Positions 1-12,900 of a stretch of 64,000 nt of DNA are shown here, piece after piece; the first letter of the stretch is position 1, and each line of letters opens with the position of its first letter. The stretch is taken from positions 60,119,632-60,183,631 of the forward strand of contig OX359246.1 of the NCBI GenBank assembly GCA_947179485.1, read 5' to 3'. A program made the translations under genes and the position numbers. The notes under the pieces are model-generated. The model saw only the letters and a list, made by a program, of their open reading frames with translations. It had not been told where the DNA came from and made no database searches. The DNA is from Allacma fusca (taxonomy: Eukaryota; Arthropoda; Collembola; Symphypleona; Sminthuridae).

Positions 1-46
1 CATTTTTTTATTGTCCAGGTCATTGAGAATTAAATGTATTTTTCAG

Positions 47-3000
47 AGCGAACTATGCTGTGGGTTGCAACCGAATACATATGTCAGAGGTATTGCTTCA
101 GATGGGGCAATATGCTCAAGCTTCCAGAAAATTGTTAAAAGGTATGTACTGTAGTTTAGTCATATTTAGCATCGTATTACATTATAAAATCGGTACAATC
201 ATTTACCTTTCAAAATCGCTAAAAAAATGTCTATAGCCTAGTAATTGTGTGTTTATTTTCAATGATGTCAAAGAAAAATATTTGCAAATTAATGATTAAT
301 ATTCATTGATCATGAATTTATCAAGTCTCAAATTTTAAATGTTAACATTAATTGTAATAATTATTTGAGCATTTCTTATGAATTAATCGTAGTCATTGCT
401 TCAGTATCGTTTAGAACGTAGTCCCGTAGTCCGTGCAAGTAATTACTTATTCCGTAGATTGACATTTTGAGGAGCTTTTTTATGAAGGTAAAACTGTGTC
501 TATTACTATATAGAATATGTGCACAAAGGCAAGATTTGGGATACATTAGAAGAGTTTGGATGTAATGTTTGAACTTGTAAAGTTTTGATAGAACCGTATG
601 AGTAATCACAGGAAGATTGTAATTCTTTATTGCAAACTGCCTGAACTACATTCCCGAAACATTATTATTGCTATTAGACTACATCTCAAATAAACAGTCA
701 AAAGCAATCATACAGCAGTACCTATGTAGGTTCTTTGCATTATCTTTGTTTTGGGAAGTTACATATTTGTTCCGAAACTTAATGTTATTATAGCTCTTTG
801 TCCTGGTAGTAACGCAGTGTGCTACATACAAGGTACCTATGTAAGTTTTCCAACTCTTTAGATTGCATAATTACTCAAACAGAAAATTCAAAAAACTGCA
901 GCCCTCTATAAATGTTTAGCGGTATATCTATGTATATATACTACAAATGAGGTTGTATTTCTTATTGTGTTCTCGTATAGGTTTTCAAGTATAGTCGTTG
1001 CGATAAATAGTCCATGTTGTGGAAGAGAGATTGGCAAAATGAATGCAGGGGAAGCTGTTGTTTCTAAGCTGAAGTTGGAGTAATGCTAAATTGCAAGAAT
1101 TCCACTTGCTGGTCTGAGTAAAGTTAGCCGCCGTGAGAATCTCTTATCAAAAATTTCAGCAAGTTTTTCTATTTTCGGCATGAATTCTTGATTCATTCAA
1201 AAGCTTTCTCAAAAGTTAATTTTTGGGACAGGGCGAGTTTGAGTTGATTTCTTTAAGACGAAGTAAAAATTCCAGAATGAAATGTGGTTAAAAAGTGAGT
1301 ATTTTGATATACCCCACCAATCATTTTACTATGATTTGTTCGATGAGTGGAAAGATTGTGGTGTCATTTTCACGGGTCTTATCATATTCTCAAGTTTAAA
1401 AATCGATGGAGGTAAAATGCCATGTACGTAATAATTACATACATAGTATATGGCAATTTTGCATAAGCAAGGTTTGTCGGCATGATAATGGGGCATGCTG
1501 ACATTTTTACACATTTAAGAGTATGAATAATGACTATTCCCTTCACTCTCCATAACTCCCAGCGCTACAGGTAACCTACTCGGTGGATGATTTAGAGATT
1601 CATTTTTGTGATGAGTAGAACGATTTAGGTTGTCGTTGTCTCCTTTTTAAAGAAACCTTGAAATGAGGCAAATTGCAAAGCCAACAGTGAAATTGTAGTC
1701 AACATTACGGCTGTAATAAAGGGAGGGAGGGGAAGTGAGTAAAGTGAGAGAGCGAATGAGAAAATTCAAATTACAGGGTGAGTTGTCCAGATTTGCGATC
1801 ATATTTCTTGTAGATATGTACAAAATATATATCTACAAAGACCGTAATTATTTCGAACTACAATAAATAGTTCTTTAAGAGAGTACACAGATCTAGGAAT
1901 GCGTGATCCATTAGAATTAGAACGCATAGTAATAAAAACACTGGAAGTCTAACTTGAATTCATTGAAATCTACCAAAATTATAGCATTATGAAATTTTCT
2001 TTGTTGGCTCGAGTAGTGGAATTGTTGGCTGCAGGTTGGAGGAGAAAAATCAGTAAACTGACAATGAGCAGTACAGGGACAAATAAGCCATTTCGTTGCA
2101 TTCGGTTTTATAATCAACGTTCGGATTGTAGAAATATTGATCAAGACTACCAAATGTTTATGAATATCCTGCAAAACATTTTCAGCGTGTAGAGCAATTG
2201 ACTTGCTCTTATCTTATCTACCGACATATCAAAAATATGCACAACTTATTGCAGGGTTTACTTAATAAAGATTAATCCCAAATTCAGTTTTATTTAAAAT
2301 TTTAAACCTGGGCGACAGGATTGCAAAAGTGTTTGTTTAATTTATAAAATTTCATCATAGGAAACTTAGTTCTAGATCTTTATAGATCCGTTGTTGGTGT
2401 TAGAAGTACTAATTTCGGTCAAAATTAGAGACTTTTGAAATCCCTGTGAAATGTTTATTTTTGTCAAAATTTATGTACAGATTTCGCAGGAAATTAATTA
2501 CACATATTTGATCCATTTTAGCAATGCAAAACTTGGGATATTCGAAGGTACTGAAGGAAAAAATCCGGAATTGCAATGAAAAGATCAACGAAGGTAACTG
2601 TCAATTAATTCTCAAATGTTTTGAAATCAATGAATGATCATTATTTTACTTGCAGGAACAAATGAAATGAGAAAGTTCAGTCCAGAAACCGAAATCGTAG
2701 AAAGTATGGAGGAAAGAAGACAATGGTACTATGGCGAAGCCTGTGAGGCTTTCAAGTGTGGTAACATGGAGGATGCCCAAAGAAACATCAAAGATGTGCT
2801 ACTTATTGACCCACAATTTGTCCCTGGACGCATTTTAAAATTCGAGGTGAAACTTGTTGCTACATTTAAGAAGCCATGGAAGCAAATAATTCTAGACAAA
2901 GGTAATGTTTTCCGTAAAAACGTGAACCAAGAAAAAAAGTTCAATTATTTTCTTCCCGTCTCGTTGACGATAAAATGGGAAGTTTTTAGCAAATAAACTC

Positions 3001-5140
3001 TAAGTTCTGTGCTTTTCAGATTTGTTCTTAAGTAGTGTGACCTTGATCCCTCCGATGGAACTCTGGAAACCGGCAATAGAATGTCTTCCTCAAGCGGGAC
3101 CGTCTGAGCAGTCTAAAGAAGACACTTCGGACGAGGTGAACGGAGAGTATTTTTATCCTCCACCGAGTAAACGAATTAAAGAGTATTGAACTAACATCCA
3201 TAAATAGCATGTATACTGGGAATAGATAAACATAATATAGTTAACATACAGATATCAGGGTAAATTTTAAGACGCTCGAAATACCGAGAAATGCATGATG
3301 GCTGACAAAATTGTTTTGCTTCATATATCTTTTAATTTCATTATATAAATTACCGTAAGCGCATTTAACTTTTACAAATTAATAGAGACTTCATTTCAGC
3401 CGGTTTTTGAAGGACCACAAGGGATTTTGGGAGCAATTCTGAAATTGATTTGACAATTCCTCTCCCATCTTTTAATTTGCATGTATGACATGATCTTGAA
3501 CTCAGAATGCAGATCGCGTTTTTATGTCGTATTTTAATTCGAATCTGGTACTATTCCAACATTTTCGGGCTTTTATAATTTTTTTCAGTTACACGGATTA
3601 CTGACAAATGAATGAACTGCAAGCACACATTATTTCATATTCTTACTCCATCCCCCACAGGGTAGTAAGATTCCTTATAGCAAATCCAGGGTTTCTAAAA
3701 TTTGTGGCAGTGACCTGATAAAGTTATGAACCAATGAGGAATTGTTTTTTCGTTTTTAATTCAGAAATTGGTTATATTATCAATTTTTCTTGAATATTTT
3801 TGGCGCTTGTATGTAGGGAATTTCATGGTTTATGTTGGAATCCATTCAATATCTCTAGACTGAGAATTTTTGGCAAGTCTTGTAAGTTCAGAGAGCAAGG
3901 TTAGGGCAATACAGTTTCAGAACCGAAAGACGCTGGCTTGAATTTCTCAACTTGTCATTGTTTTAGTTCATAAAAATATTTCAGAATGTTTATACTGTAT
4001 TTCATGGGATTCATTTAATCCAATATCATTTTCTGTCTCATGGCCTATAACTGCGAGGGGAATCATGAAATGTTTTGAAGAGCTGCAATAAAAACAAAAC
4101 ATTCCTCTCGGGCTGAACATTGCGTCATATTTGACATTAGACAGTAATTTTGTATATAGTAAAATAACATTTTGTTTAAATGAATCCCCATGAAAGTTTG
4201 TACAATTAGCATTTCTGAATATGTTTGAATGCCATGCATGGAGGCTAAAATGGGAAGGTCAGAATAACTTCTCACCCGCCCTAACCAACCTTGCACTTTG
4301 TTCTTACCGGTCATACTCACAATTTGTAAATTAGAGATCTGACGTATAGCTCTTGTGAAAGTTCATAAAATTTTCTACTAATAGATACGTACCAAAATGT
4401 TTTTGAGAAAAAGTCCTGTTTTAAATTAAACAAATACTAAATTAAATATCTGTGAAAATATTCTGTTATACACCCCTTTATGTGGGCTAAGGGGAAGCAA
4501 AGAAGTACGAAAATCCCTCACTGTGTTTTTAATCCTTTAAATCAGAATCACATTCATGTTGTTTATCGTCGCTGAAGAGGCAAAACTGTGTCCTTGCTGA
4601 TGAAAAACAGCACGTATATTGACGATAAATGCATCGTAGCCTGGAGATTTAAAAAATGGATTGCAGATTTTTTTTAAAGCTTTCTGTTGGATTTGCAGTA
4701 TTTGAATGCAATTTGAACTAATGCCTTTTTTAATCGTTTTTTGTTAATATCTTGATGCACGTAGTAATCTCCAAACAATGGGGAATATCTATCTACCTGA
4801 AACCATGTTTTTCTTTGCCTGGACGATTCTACTGCTTATATGGTCTGGTTGTAGTTGTTTCTGTTTGAGCTGTTCTGTAGAGCTTGGCACGTCGAAAGTA
4901 TGCATAACCTAATTGATTTCTGGATTGATAATCAAAGTATTAGTGCCTGCAGTATGTAAAGTTATGAAAAGCTTAAATTACATTTAGATGCGTTTCTTTC
5001 CTGCTTGTAATTAGTCGGAGAAAGAAATTTGGAAAAAAACCCGAATATACCCTACACGGGATCTATCGGATATAAAATTGCCAGATTCTGATGACGATCA
5101 AAAGATTGTTGACTTAGAAGAATTCCGCATACTGGATTGA
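47..5140 (+). CDS. TPR-like protein, paralog A1 (first exon left of window)
   Basis: Exons seen: 47-141, 2522-2593, 2656-2901, 3020-3135, 5015-5140, all with GT-AG borders. The 53-bp first exon, known from A2, lies outside the window. The family is not one I can name. Two helix-pair segments resemble tetratricopeptide repeats (protein-binding helices): one in exon 2 (SEVLLQMGQYAQASRKLLK) and one in exon 4 (YGEACEAFKCGNMEDAQ, ending IDPQFVPGR). If intron 5 is kept, exon 5 reads on to a stop at 3187-3189 and gives a different tail (…YPPPSKRIKEY). If it is spliced, exon 6 gives a 41-residue acidic tail (…KLPDSDDDQK…). Intron 2 is 2.4 kb and I see nothing coding in it. A1 has Asn where A2 and A3 have Lys in the AKYAVGC motif. 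No signal peptide or membrane segment is visible, so it is probably intracellular (inference). AATAAA at 5146-5151 is a candidate poly(A) signal. Confidence 0.8.
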
Positions 5141-6059
5141 ACCTGAATAAACAGAGGAGTGGAAAATACATGCAATTATGAAAATAAAATCCCAGAAACA
5201 TAAAAATACAAATATAAATTCAGAGTAAAGACTCGTACATAATTTTGCTAAACAATTCAATATCCAAAACATGCACATGAACAGAGTTTAGAGTTGTGTA
5301 TTTGTGTAGATGAAAGTTGATTAACATGTTCCAAAATACAGAATAATTTTACTTTAAACAAATAACAATGCCTGGGTAATGTAAGGTGGTCACGGCTAAT
5401 TTAACTAAATTGATAGCCCTCACATTGAATTGTATTCAATATCTAATTATCTATAGTATTCAAGGCAAAATTTAAACAATTAGTTTCAAAACGTTCCAAA
5501 TTGGTATTTTACATTATAAAATGTTTATTCAGACATGTATTGCAGCTCGACAAGAGCCAGAGCTATGTATTTGAAATTGTAATTTGTATTTGAAATGCGG
5601 GGTGGGTAAACATTACAAAATCAATAAATACAAGCTAACATGACACTTATAAGATCTTAAAGATATGAATTGCAAAATACAGTAGAGGTTATGAACCTTA
5701 CAAAACACCAAACACAAAATACCTTACGAGCGCCTATTTCAAGTAGACAATAAAAAATTATTGTTATTTGAAGTTTTTGCAGTTATTCAAGCTCCATTCT
5801 AAATACGTATTTACAATTAGTAGTCATATATTGTTAAGTATATTGTTCTAGAAAAGTTACTGCTTCAATGTGTTTCCTAAAAGGTAGTCTTTATTTATTT
5901 TAGAGAACAGTAATTAATACATTCTGGATATTTGTAAAACAATAATTGATTACGTATTTCATAAACATATTCTTTCATTAAAACCAAATTCTACATACAT
6001 AAAACCTTTCATAAAGATATTTATTTGTCATTATCTGATTCATAATAAATAAAAATTAA
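5141..6059. other. Intergenic, A1 to Cys-rich A1
   Basis: AT-rich spacer between two convergent genes. It holds candidate AATAAA signals near the end of A1 and otherwise nothing I recognise. Copies 2 (26168-27086) and 3 (47203-47960) carry the same spacer; copy 3 lacks about 110 bp (compare 5237-5396 with 47297). Confidence 0.6.
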
Positions 6060-6402
6060 TTGTCCAGGGAGCGACAGTTCCCTCAACGGCAATCACAGTT
6101 ACTTCCACAAGCACCACAATGATCACAACCTCACGAGTGGCATAGTTCTCACGGGATTTTTGGCAAAATTCCGTGTCACAGGTATCCTCACATCCGCAAC
6201 CCGGGCAACAATAATTATTGAAGTCACAGCAGCAACAACAACACTCCTCCAACTCCACGTCATCCCTTTTATTTTTCTTCTTCTCCTTATCTTCTCATTC
6301 ATTGTCAGTGTCAGCCTGAGGTATCTAAAATCCCATGAGCTGATTCCCTCGGGTAGACACTCCGGATTTGTTTAGATTTTCCTCTTTAAGCCCCGTTGAT
6401 CC
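6060..6402 (-). pseudogene. Cys-rich gene, copy A1, broken
   Basis: On the minus strand this matches the intact Cys-rich exon at 16174-16511: acidic/Lys linker, then LEECCCCCCDF, CCPGCGCE and TCDTEFC. It has lost function in two ways. About 10 bp are missing after the codons for YATRE, which shifts the frame so the last third reads as a hydrophobic run instead of CDGCDNCGACG. In-frame stops lie in the linker upstream of the poly-Cys run. The same ~10-bp loss is in copies 2 and 3, so the decay predates the 21-kb duplication. It faces gene A1 tail to tail. Confidence 0.75.
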
Positions 6403-6556
6403 TTTATAAACCCGCATCCCAAGAAAGTACTAATTAATAACCATCCCAGGAATGAGGAAGTGGACCGTGACCCAAGCACCAAAAAATTATAAATGAATTC
6501 CAGAGTGCCATGCAATCTCTTGTAAAACTCAAAAAAATTCATAAACACATATATAC

Positions 6557-7302
6557 CAGTGCATCGCATGGGTACGGGTAGTACCTGAGTATTTGGTTAC
6601 AGGTACAGGTCCAGGTCCGAAATGGGTACTCTGTTTAAGTACCCAAACTGAATGGGTATTTTATGGGTACTAGCTATTTGTACCCAAATTTTGGGTACAA
6701 AACCAAGTGTTGGGTACAGGTACAAACTTCGAATTTTTTGGGTTGTACCTGACAGGAACAGGTACAAGCTACCAATATACCCTGACCTGACAAATTAATA
6801 CCCGAAAATGTGGGTACATTTACAAATAAATCCATCTTACGAGGCATCTAGTGTAGTATTTGACTCTCTCTACGACCAATAGGTTTATTTTGATATTCAG
6901 CGTGTTTTGTTGGTTGGCTTAGCACAACGTGCCAGCAATAAGTACGTGTAATTACAAATTCCACTTATGATTCACTAAAAATGGCGTTAAATGATATTTT
7001 GGTTATGGAGGATGTCCTAGAAATGGAAGATTTAATTGGAGATGGCAATACCTCAGATGGCATAGAAGTTATAGTTCCATTAAGATGCCTGTAGTATTGC
7101 AAAAATTATGACGAGGCAGAATTTTTTCTAGCTTGTAATTGGCATGATGTAAATCATCGAATGTCATCATGTTGAATCTTTTACAGTATAAAGCACCTGA
7201 TTGGGTACAGGTACGTACGAAAAATTTTCAGGTACAGGTCCATATATTGAGTATATTTTGGGTACGGGTAAAATTCAGGTACAGGTACGAACTACTTGAA
7301 AA
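6557..7302. mobile_element. hAT-like word-array element, word GGTACC/GGTACA
   Basis: Starts with a hAT-like end, CAGTGCATCGCATGGG. Both flanks of the element are made of degenerate copies of GGGTAC(A/G)GGTAC on either strand. The middle (about 6840-7190) is ordinary sequence with a short open frame from 6980 (MALNDILVMEDVLEMEDLIG) that could be a leftover of a transposase N-terminus, but I cannot identify it. No right-hand end or target duplication is visible; it runs straight into the next element at 7303. The homologous site in copy 3 (around 48450) lacks the insertion. Confidence 0.6.
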
Positions 7303-7560
7303 CAGTGTTGCGACCAAATCAAACATTTTCAGATTCGAAATTGTATTTGAATCCGAATTTCAAATACAATTTATTCACACCTCCTAAATTGATTTGGATT
7401 TGAAAAATCAAATCAACTGAATAAATAACCTATTTGACGAAACCAAATTCAGTGTTTTATTTGAATCCGAATTTTATTTGAATTTCAAATCAACAAATTA
7501 TCCGAAATTTGATTTAATTTGAAATTGGATTTGAACTTGGTTTTTCAAGTTTAAGCTAGC
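7303..7560. mobile_element. hAT-like word-array fragment, word AAATTTGA
   Basis: Begins CAGTGTTGCGACC, close to the other hAT-like ends here. The next ~250 bases are almost entirely permutations of TTTGAAT, GAATTTCAAAT and AAATCAAAT on both strands. I cannot find its other end or a target duplication, so it is probably truncated. Confidence 0.45.
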
Positions 7561-8040
7561 CCAAACAGGTGAATATGGTTATAATGTTATATGAAATATA
7601 AGTCAGCCAAACAATTCTACTCACTAAACTCACAGAGAAATTTCCTAACAATTGTATCAATCCTTTTTACAAGTTTTAGTTGTAACAGCTTGCATAAACA
7701 TCCTTCCACAGTAAGCAAGTCGGTTCCTGTTTCGAATATGCACTCCACATGCACACCAGTTGTTGAAGCTCTTAAACAAGTCTAGCCATTTTTGACACAT
7801 TATGGAATGCGTGTTCATTTTCATAAAACAAAAGTTACAAGCTGTACAGCTGTTCAGATACGAGGAAACGGCACTGAAGTGACCCGAAGGAAGCTAAATA
7901 CTTTTTTAATTCATCCTTTGAATAAAGATTAGGCCGGTTTATTTGACATAACGTCGTGTTGAGGTTCCACATTCGTAGACATATAGAATGTAATACTTTC
8001 ACTATATTTCAACAGTCCAAAATTACCATATGAGTATGGG

Positions 8041-8909
8041 TTAACCCTACTGCTCCCAACCTATGTCCAGCCTGTCCAAAATGGAAAAATTTGAGGAATA
8101 CTATTATTTTTTTAAACTCCAGTTAAACCTACAGATTTGAAAAAAAATGTTTTCGTTTCCGGAAGTGTTTTCTGCTGTTTTAAAAATTTTCAACATTCCA
8201 GGTTCATAAACAAAGCCGCAATAAAATTATAAAAAATTAAAATCCTTATATTTCCGCCATTTTCAATGCTAGATAAGCGGTCCATGCAATTGCATAGGGG
8301 CCATCAAAATATTTCTACGAAATGAAAAGGCAATTTCTATTATTTTGAAGCCACTGGGAAGGCTCAAAGTGGTACACATGTGTAGCAGGGATACCAAAGA
8401 TTGTCCCTATCACCTTTGCAGGTCACATAGGTCAACTTGAGGTCACGATAAAAACGAGTGGAATTCTCCCAAATAAAAGCCATCTGAGAGTTTCAGTTTT
8501 ATTTATAGGAGGCACTGGTGGTAATTGTGTCCTATTGACAATTATTAAGGGGCACCACGCTATAAAATGACGATTTTGACGTTGACCTCATCATACTCTT
8601 TTTTTTTCTCTACAGGTCACAATACACTTCTTGTACCTTGTTTAGGTTTCCACTACAATTAGTTTTGGCAAAACTCGGTATTTGTTTCCGATTTTTTTTT
8701 CATGTAGTGTTTGACCTCCTGATAACCTAGTTGACATCCAGGATCACGGTCTTGAATGAGGATATGTTTGGAGGGGAAAGCAGACATTATTCGTCAGTTA
8801 CACTGTCTAACCTTATTTGACCCAAGTTGACCTGTAAAGGTCGCGTCAGTCATTAGCAAAAAAGTGGCCCAATCTAACCATTTTTAGGTTGAATACAGCG
8901 GGGTTATCA
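8041..8909. mobile_element. Probable TIR element with AGGTCA words
   Basis: Ends are roughly inverted: GTTAACCCTACTG at the left against GATAACCCCGCTG read from the right. Inside, AGGTCA / TGACCT recurs many times, clustered in the right half (from about 8420 to 8850). No target duplication is readable. Bases 7561-8040 to its left hold nothing I recognise. Confidence 0.35.
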
Positions 8910-8926
8910 AAACGTTTCGTCCAGAC

Positions 8927-9185
8927 CAGTGCTCGGCATGGGTACGAAAAATCGGTACCCGTACCCGTATCCGTACCCGAAGTGCGGGTATTGTAATATC
9001 TGGTATCTATACCCGTACCCATACCCAAGTATCCGGGTACAAATTTTTCATACCCGTACCCGCAATGTAATCTCAAACTATGTACCTGTACCCGCATTGT
9101 ACCCGTACCCGAAAAATACTCGAAAATTGTACCCATACGCGTGTATCTCAGTGTCGTACCCGTAATCGTACTCGGGTACTTTATA
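8927..9185. mobile_element. hAT-like word-array fragment, word GGTACCC
   Basis: Starts CAGTGCTCGGCATGGG and continues as degenerate GTACCC(G/A)TACCC for ~250 bp. The word is the one used at 6557, but the array is mainly in the opposite sense. All six frames are open over much of it because of the repeat (for example YPYPYPYP), so it gives spurious ORFs. No right end or target duplication found. Confidence 0.55.
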
Positions 9186-9354
9186 TCCAGATTTCTCTAA
9201 ATGTAGTATATAGTATGTTATGTATAATAATGTATGACAGCTTATTGTTAGTGTGTAATTTTGACTAGCTAGGGCGGTATTTGATTTTGTATATGAGTAT
9301 GTTGTATGAGTATGACCAATAACCATGTATGCTTTCTAAATTTCATGTCTAATT

Positions 9355-9973
9355 CCAACTTTGTTTCTTTTCCAACCCAAATTTTTTACTATACAAGGAG
9401 AAATCTGAATTTACATTAAAATATATCGGGAAAAATCTTCAAATAAAACATGGACCAAAATGAGTACTAAGTACTGACTTATAATAATAAGATAAGAAAA
9501 AGGTAAAATAGAGTTGCACCGTTGCACGGTCGGGCTAATTGTTTATTTGAGAATACGAACAATGAAGGACTTAAAAGTGCACAGGCATAACCATAACTTT
9601 AGGATGGACGAGCTTGTCTCCAAATGTACAAGAAAGATAAAAGTATTGAAATAATGTCTAGAATGTCCAACCCGTGGAATTTAAAATAGCATTTCCTTAC
9701 CTTTACCTCAAGGGTTGATTATGTGCCTGCATACATATTTTTCGTGCATGTGAAGGTCATACTTTGTTATTCACCGCTACTCCAGGTTACCTTCAGGTCT
9801 TATTGCTGTAAGAAATTTTGTACGGTGTATGTATTTTCCTTCTTCAAGTAAGCCAATATCTCATTCTTCTGTGCGCTATCAAACATCTTTCATCGTGTAT
9901 TTGGAATACTACTGGTTTTCTCTGTTGAGATTAAAATTTTGAGATCTTGTAAAACTTTACACTGGAAACTACG
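9355..9973 (+). promoter_or_regulatory. Conserved upstream region of gene B1
   Basis: This stretch is alignable nearly base by base with the region upstream of gene A (20235-20927), apart from an extra ~70 bp in A. It includes a shared block from CATTAAAATATATCGGG to the start codon. Because the A and B introns have diverged more than this, it probably holds the promoter and 5' UTR. I cannot place a TATA box or start site. Confidence 0.5.
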
Positions 9974-12900
9974 ATGGACGCCGAATTAAAGCTTCGAATT
10001 GACAGTGATAAGCTTGCCTTTTACAGGTTAGAAAACAACATTATATTCCCTTGTATTCTTACCGGAGAATTGAATTTTTTAATAATCCAGATTACTGCAA
10101 ATGTAATTTTCAGGGCGAAGTACGCTGTTGGCTGCAATCAAATTCTTTCAGCAGAGGTGTTGCTCCAGATGGGAGAGTACGCGAAAGCATCGAGAAAACT
10201 TTTGAAAGGTATGTACAGTTTAGTTATATTTAGTATCGCATTAATTAGAATAAAAAATTCGGTATAATCATTTACCTTTCAAAATTGGTATATAATCAGT
10301 ATATTCAGTATAATCTATTAATTCTGCCATTATTTTCAAAAAATGTCGGAGATTAAGGTTTACAATAATATTGATTAATAATAATTATATTGTCATCATT
10401 ATTTATAAAGACGTAATCTTAAATAATTCTAATCGTTCTAATGTGTATTCCCTAAAAAGAGGTTATTTTGAAGAGGTTTTTTGAGAAGGTAAAACAATAC
10501 CTACTGTTATATAGAATTTATACGCAAAGACATGGGGATACATTACAAGAGCGTGGATGTTAGTTTGAATAATTACATGGAGATTGGTCCTAATTGTGAA
10601 CTGACTGAACTACCTTTGCTGAGATATGATTATTGCTATTAGTGATTAAACTACATCTGAGGTATGTGCATAGTCAGAATAAGTCAGATATGCATAGTTG
10701 TACAACATGGTGCTACAGCTATTTAGCCTGGTAGCAACACTTTGCGCTCAGGAAGAATGCATTTTCGTCTACATGAATCAGTGATTCATTCTTTTATATT
10801 TTTAGTTAAAGTTTTCAAGCATTTCAGATTGAATACTCAAACAGAAAATTCTAAAAACTAGCGGTCGATACATGTTTAAAGGTATAACCCTGTATGGAAT
10901 CACTGTAGATACTACAAAATAGCGTACTGTATTGTTTTCTCTTATAATTGTTTAAAAATAGGCGTTGAGATAAAAAGTTCTCATATTGAATGAGTGACAA
11001 AATAAATGCCGGGGAAGCTTTAATTTCTGTAATCACACTGAACCTCCAACAACGTAATAGGAGTAAAATCGCAGGAATTCCAGTCGTTGGTATGATTGTG
11101 AGTAAAATCAGTTGAAGGGAGAAAATATTTGTGATGTTTTACACACACGAGCGAGATACCACATTGCTTCTAAACGTTACTGCAAGTTTTGCAAAACAGA
11201 TGATTGCCAAATTCAGTGCTATAAAAAATGTAGAATGTTTTCCTTTTTTTGCTTAAATTTGAAGACGTTTAACTAATTCGAAAGCTTCCTCAACGGACAG
11301 TTAGTTTTGGGAACAGGGGAAATCTCAGTTAATTCCTTAAATGCGAAATATAATGTTTTTAAAAATTGGATGTTTTAAAATACGCCACCAATTATTTTAC
11401 TATGATTTCGGAATTTCGGTCAAGGTGATTATCATTGTTAGCCCTGGTTCTAATTTCTACATTGTCCGTGAAACCTGATTTCAGTATTCCCATGCTGAAT
11501 TGATTGCTTAAATGTAATAAAATATGCTTAAATCATTTTAGCCGTTGAAGCACTCGGGGAAAGCAATGAATTAAGGGAGAGGATCAAAATTTGTGAGGAG
11601 AAAAACATTGAAGGTAACTAATTGTCAAATCTCAACTTTTCTAAATATGTGCAACTTTGACTGATAATAATATGCATACTTGCAGTTGGTACTTGCATTG
11701 ATAATGCCATCAAAGTCTCAGACCCAATTTATCAAGAAAATATGCGACTTAAGCTGCGAGTAAAAGACTTAGAAAGAAGACTGGAAATCCAAGACGATAT
11801 TCGCCAAAGCTCGTATGGCGCAGCGTGCGAGGCCTTTCGAACTGGGAACTATGAGGATTGTTCTCAATTTATTAAGCAACTTTTGCATATAGATCCAAAA
11901 TTCACGGCTGGGAGAGTTCTAAAATGGGAACTAAAGCTGGTGAAAAAAAATGTTATCAGCCTACGGGATGCAATAACTTCCAAAGGTAAAATGATGGCAT
12001 ACAAAAGTAAAAATAGTTTATGTGGTCCCCAGATTATGTTATGGATTAATTCATACGTACATACTTACTGCTCTGGTAATTTGTGCGATAGACTTAGTCC
12101 TTAGCAAGTAAGCATAAAAAGCTTATTTTCTCTGTCGATTTTTCAGACAGGTTTCTACGAAATCTTCAAATTCTACCTCCAATGGAGTTGTGGAAATTCC
12201 AATCTGAAGAATTCATTGAAGGCCCTAGTCGAGGCAATACGGATACAACTTCGGACGAGGTGAATGAAGAACATTTTTATCCTTCACCTTGTAAACGAAT
12301 CAAGGAGTGTTGACTAACATCAATTAATAATAATATATTGGGAATTGATATAAATAGTATATTGATAATGGCGTGAAACTTGTTTATACAACCCATAATG
12401 GCCCGACCCATTTTATAGATTCACACATCTCATAATTTCATGAGATAAATCAGCTCAAGCGTATTTACCTTTTAAAAATGGATAGGCAATTCTATTTAGT
12501 CAATGTAGAATACTGAACAATTCTTAAATCTGTTTGACAATTCATCTCCCTATCTTTTAATTTGCTAAAACACAAAAACATTACTAAAAAACAACTGAGC
12601 GCAAAGTTATGTTACCTATGAATTTCAACCTCATATCGGGACAACTTTTTCACTATTTTTAGGGTTCTATTTTTTTCTTCAGTTTGTGAATTTGACATGG
12701 CGTACTGAAAATGATTTCCGACTAGTACTGCGAAATTTTTAATTATCCTCGAAATATTCTCTAATCTAACTACACAGTGTTTTAGATCCTTACTGCAACC
12801 CCCACAAGGGAGTAACTCACATCAAATTAGATCATTGTTTTAGTTCATAAAAATATTTCAGAATGCTTATGTTGTATTTCATGGGATTCATTTAATAGTA

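Noticed and set aside
1989-2192. 67-codon open frame in intron 2 of gene A
   Set aside because: Lies in an intron segment that gene B lacks, no family resemblance, and an antisense frame of similar length overlaps it.
8420-8850. AGGTCA repeats as nuclear-receptor binding sites
   Set aside because: They follow the general word-array style seen in many neighbouring elements with other words, and are not next to a promoter.
8929-9326. Several overlapping open frames with YPYPYP or GTGTGT-like peptides
   Set aside because: They arise because the GTACCC word array lacks stops in all frames; no start context, splice sites or protein family.
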